Positions 63,833 to 64,000 of a stretch of DNA of 64,000 nucleotides are shown here, piece after piece (the first letter of the stretch is position 1; every line of letters starts with the position of its first letter). Source of the stretch: Clavaria fumosa (taxonomy: Eukaryota > Basidiomycota > Agaricomycetes > Agaricales > Clavariaceae); NCBI GenBank assembly GCA_951802425.1, contig OX637797.1:2790001-2854000 (forward strand), given 5' to 3'. A program made the position numbers and the translations under genes. The notes beneath the pieces were generated by a model. That model worked only from the letters and a program-made list of their open reading frames with translations. It did no database searches and was not told the origin of the DNA.

Positions 63833-64000
63833 AGTGTCAAAAAGTTGCTTGGTCTCCGGCTAAAGTTTGTAGCACTACTGTACTCCTACATGTGGTAATG
63901 CATAACTGCATGACAGAGGTATGCATTAGGCATTATGCATTACATAGGCCATTTGCCTGTGTACCAACCTGGGAAAGCCCCAAACCCTATGCAATACTGA
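63833..64000. other. Upstream flank of the pogo element, to window end
   Basis: Contains several ATGCATTA-like words near 63895-63945. The terminal inverted repeat of the pogo element was not identified. Confidence 0.3.

Overview
This window reads as nuclear DNA of an Agaricomycete (mushroom-type basidiomycete). The signs are dense genes with many 45-75 nt GT-AG introns, fungal families such as DUF6593, DUF3425-bZIP, GH128 and DUF6532, chromodomain Ty3/gypsy elements, and Ty1/copia, hAT and pogo elements. I reconstructed gene models by hand from splice sites, reading-frame continuity and family resemblance. For every multi-exon model the exon lengths sum to a whole number of codons.

Layout. 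1-2039: 3' end of a gypsy element and its LTR. 2.7-10.8 kb: a gene island with a C2-domain ingression protein (Fic1/Inn1 type), mitochondrial ribosomal protein uL11m, a DUF6593 protein, an AhpD-like protein and a secreted GH128 glucanase. 11-37 kb: a nested retrotransposon island. A 6.4-kb gypsy sits in a gag remnant. A second gypsy (20058-31575) is split in its gag gene by a third gypsy (21435-27329). A 4.7-kb copia (31737-36418) follows, then a copia remnant and a small hAT-type element. Each complete element has paired LTRs and a perfect 5-bp target duplication. 38.2-48.9 kb: a second gene island with a second GH128 glucanase, a two-RRM protein, a GPATCH11-like protein, a Ser/Pro-rich protein, a bZIP-DUF3425 regulator, mitochondrial uS14m and a small membrane protein. 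49-64 kb: a second repeat island with a DUF6532 pseudogene split by a solo LTR, a 939-bp hAT-type element, a kilobase of CACCCT-like low complexity, a 1.7-kb gag-only LTR element, two decayed pogo transposases and a CTGCTCC-rich tract.

How it fits together. The conserved genes are housekeeping or cell-wall genes, not an operon-like pathway. The two GH128 genes are the nearest genes on either side of the 27-kb transposon island. They share orientation and all five intron positions, so they look like a tandem pair pushed apart by insertions. Nearly every premature stop in the transposons is a TGA where an Arg CGA is expected, pointing to C-to-T decay at CpG. I found no clearly novel defence or biosynthetic system. 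The most distinctive mechanistic signal is a copia primer-binding site that matches a tRNA-Met anticodon arm and contains the gag start codon.
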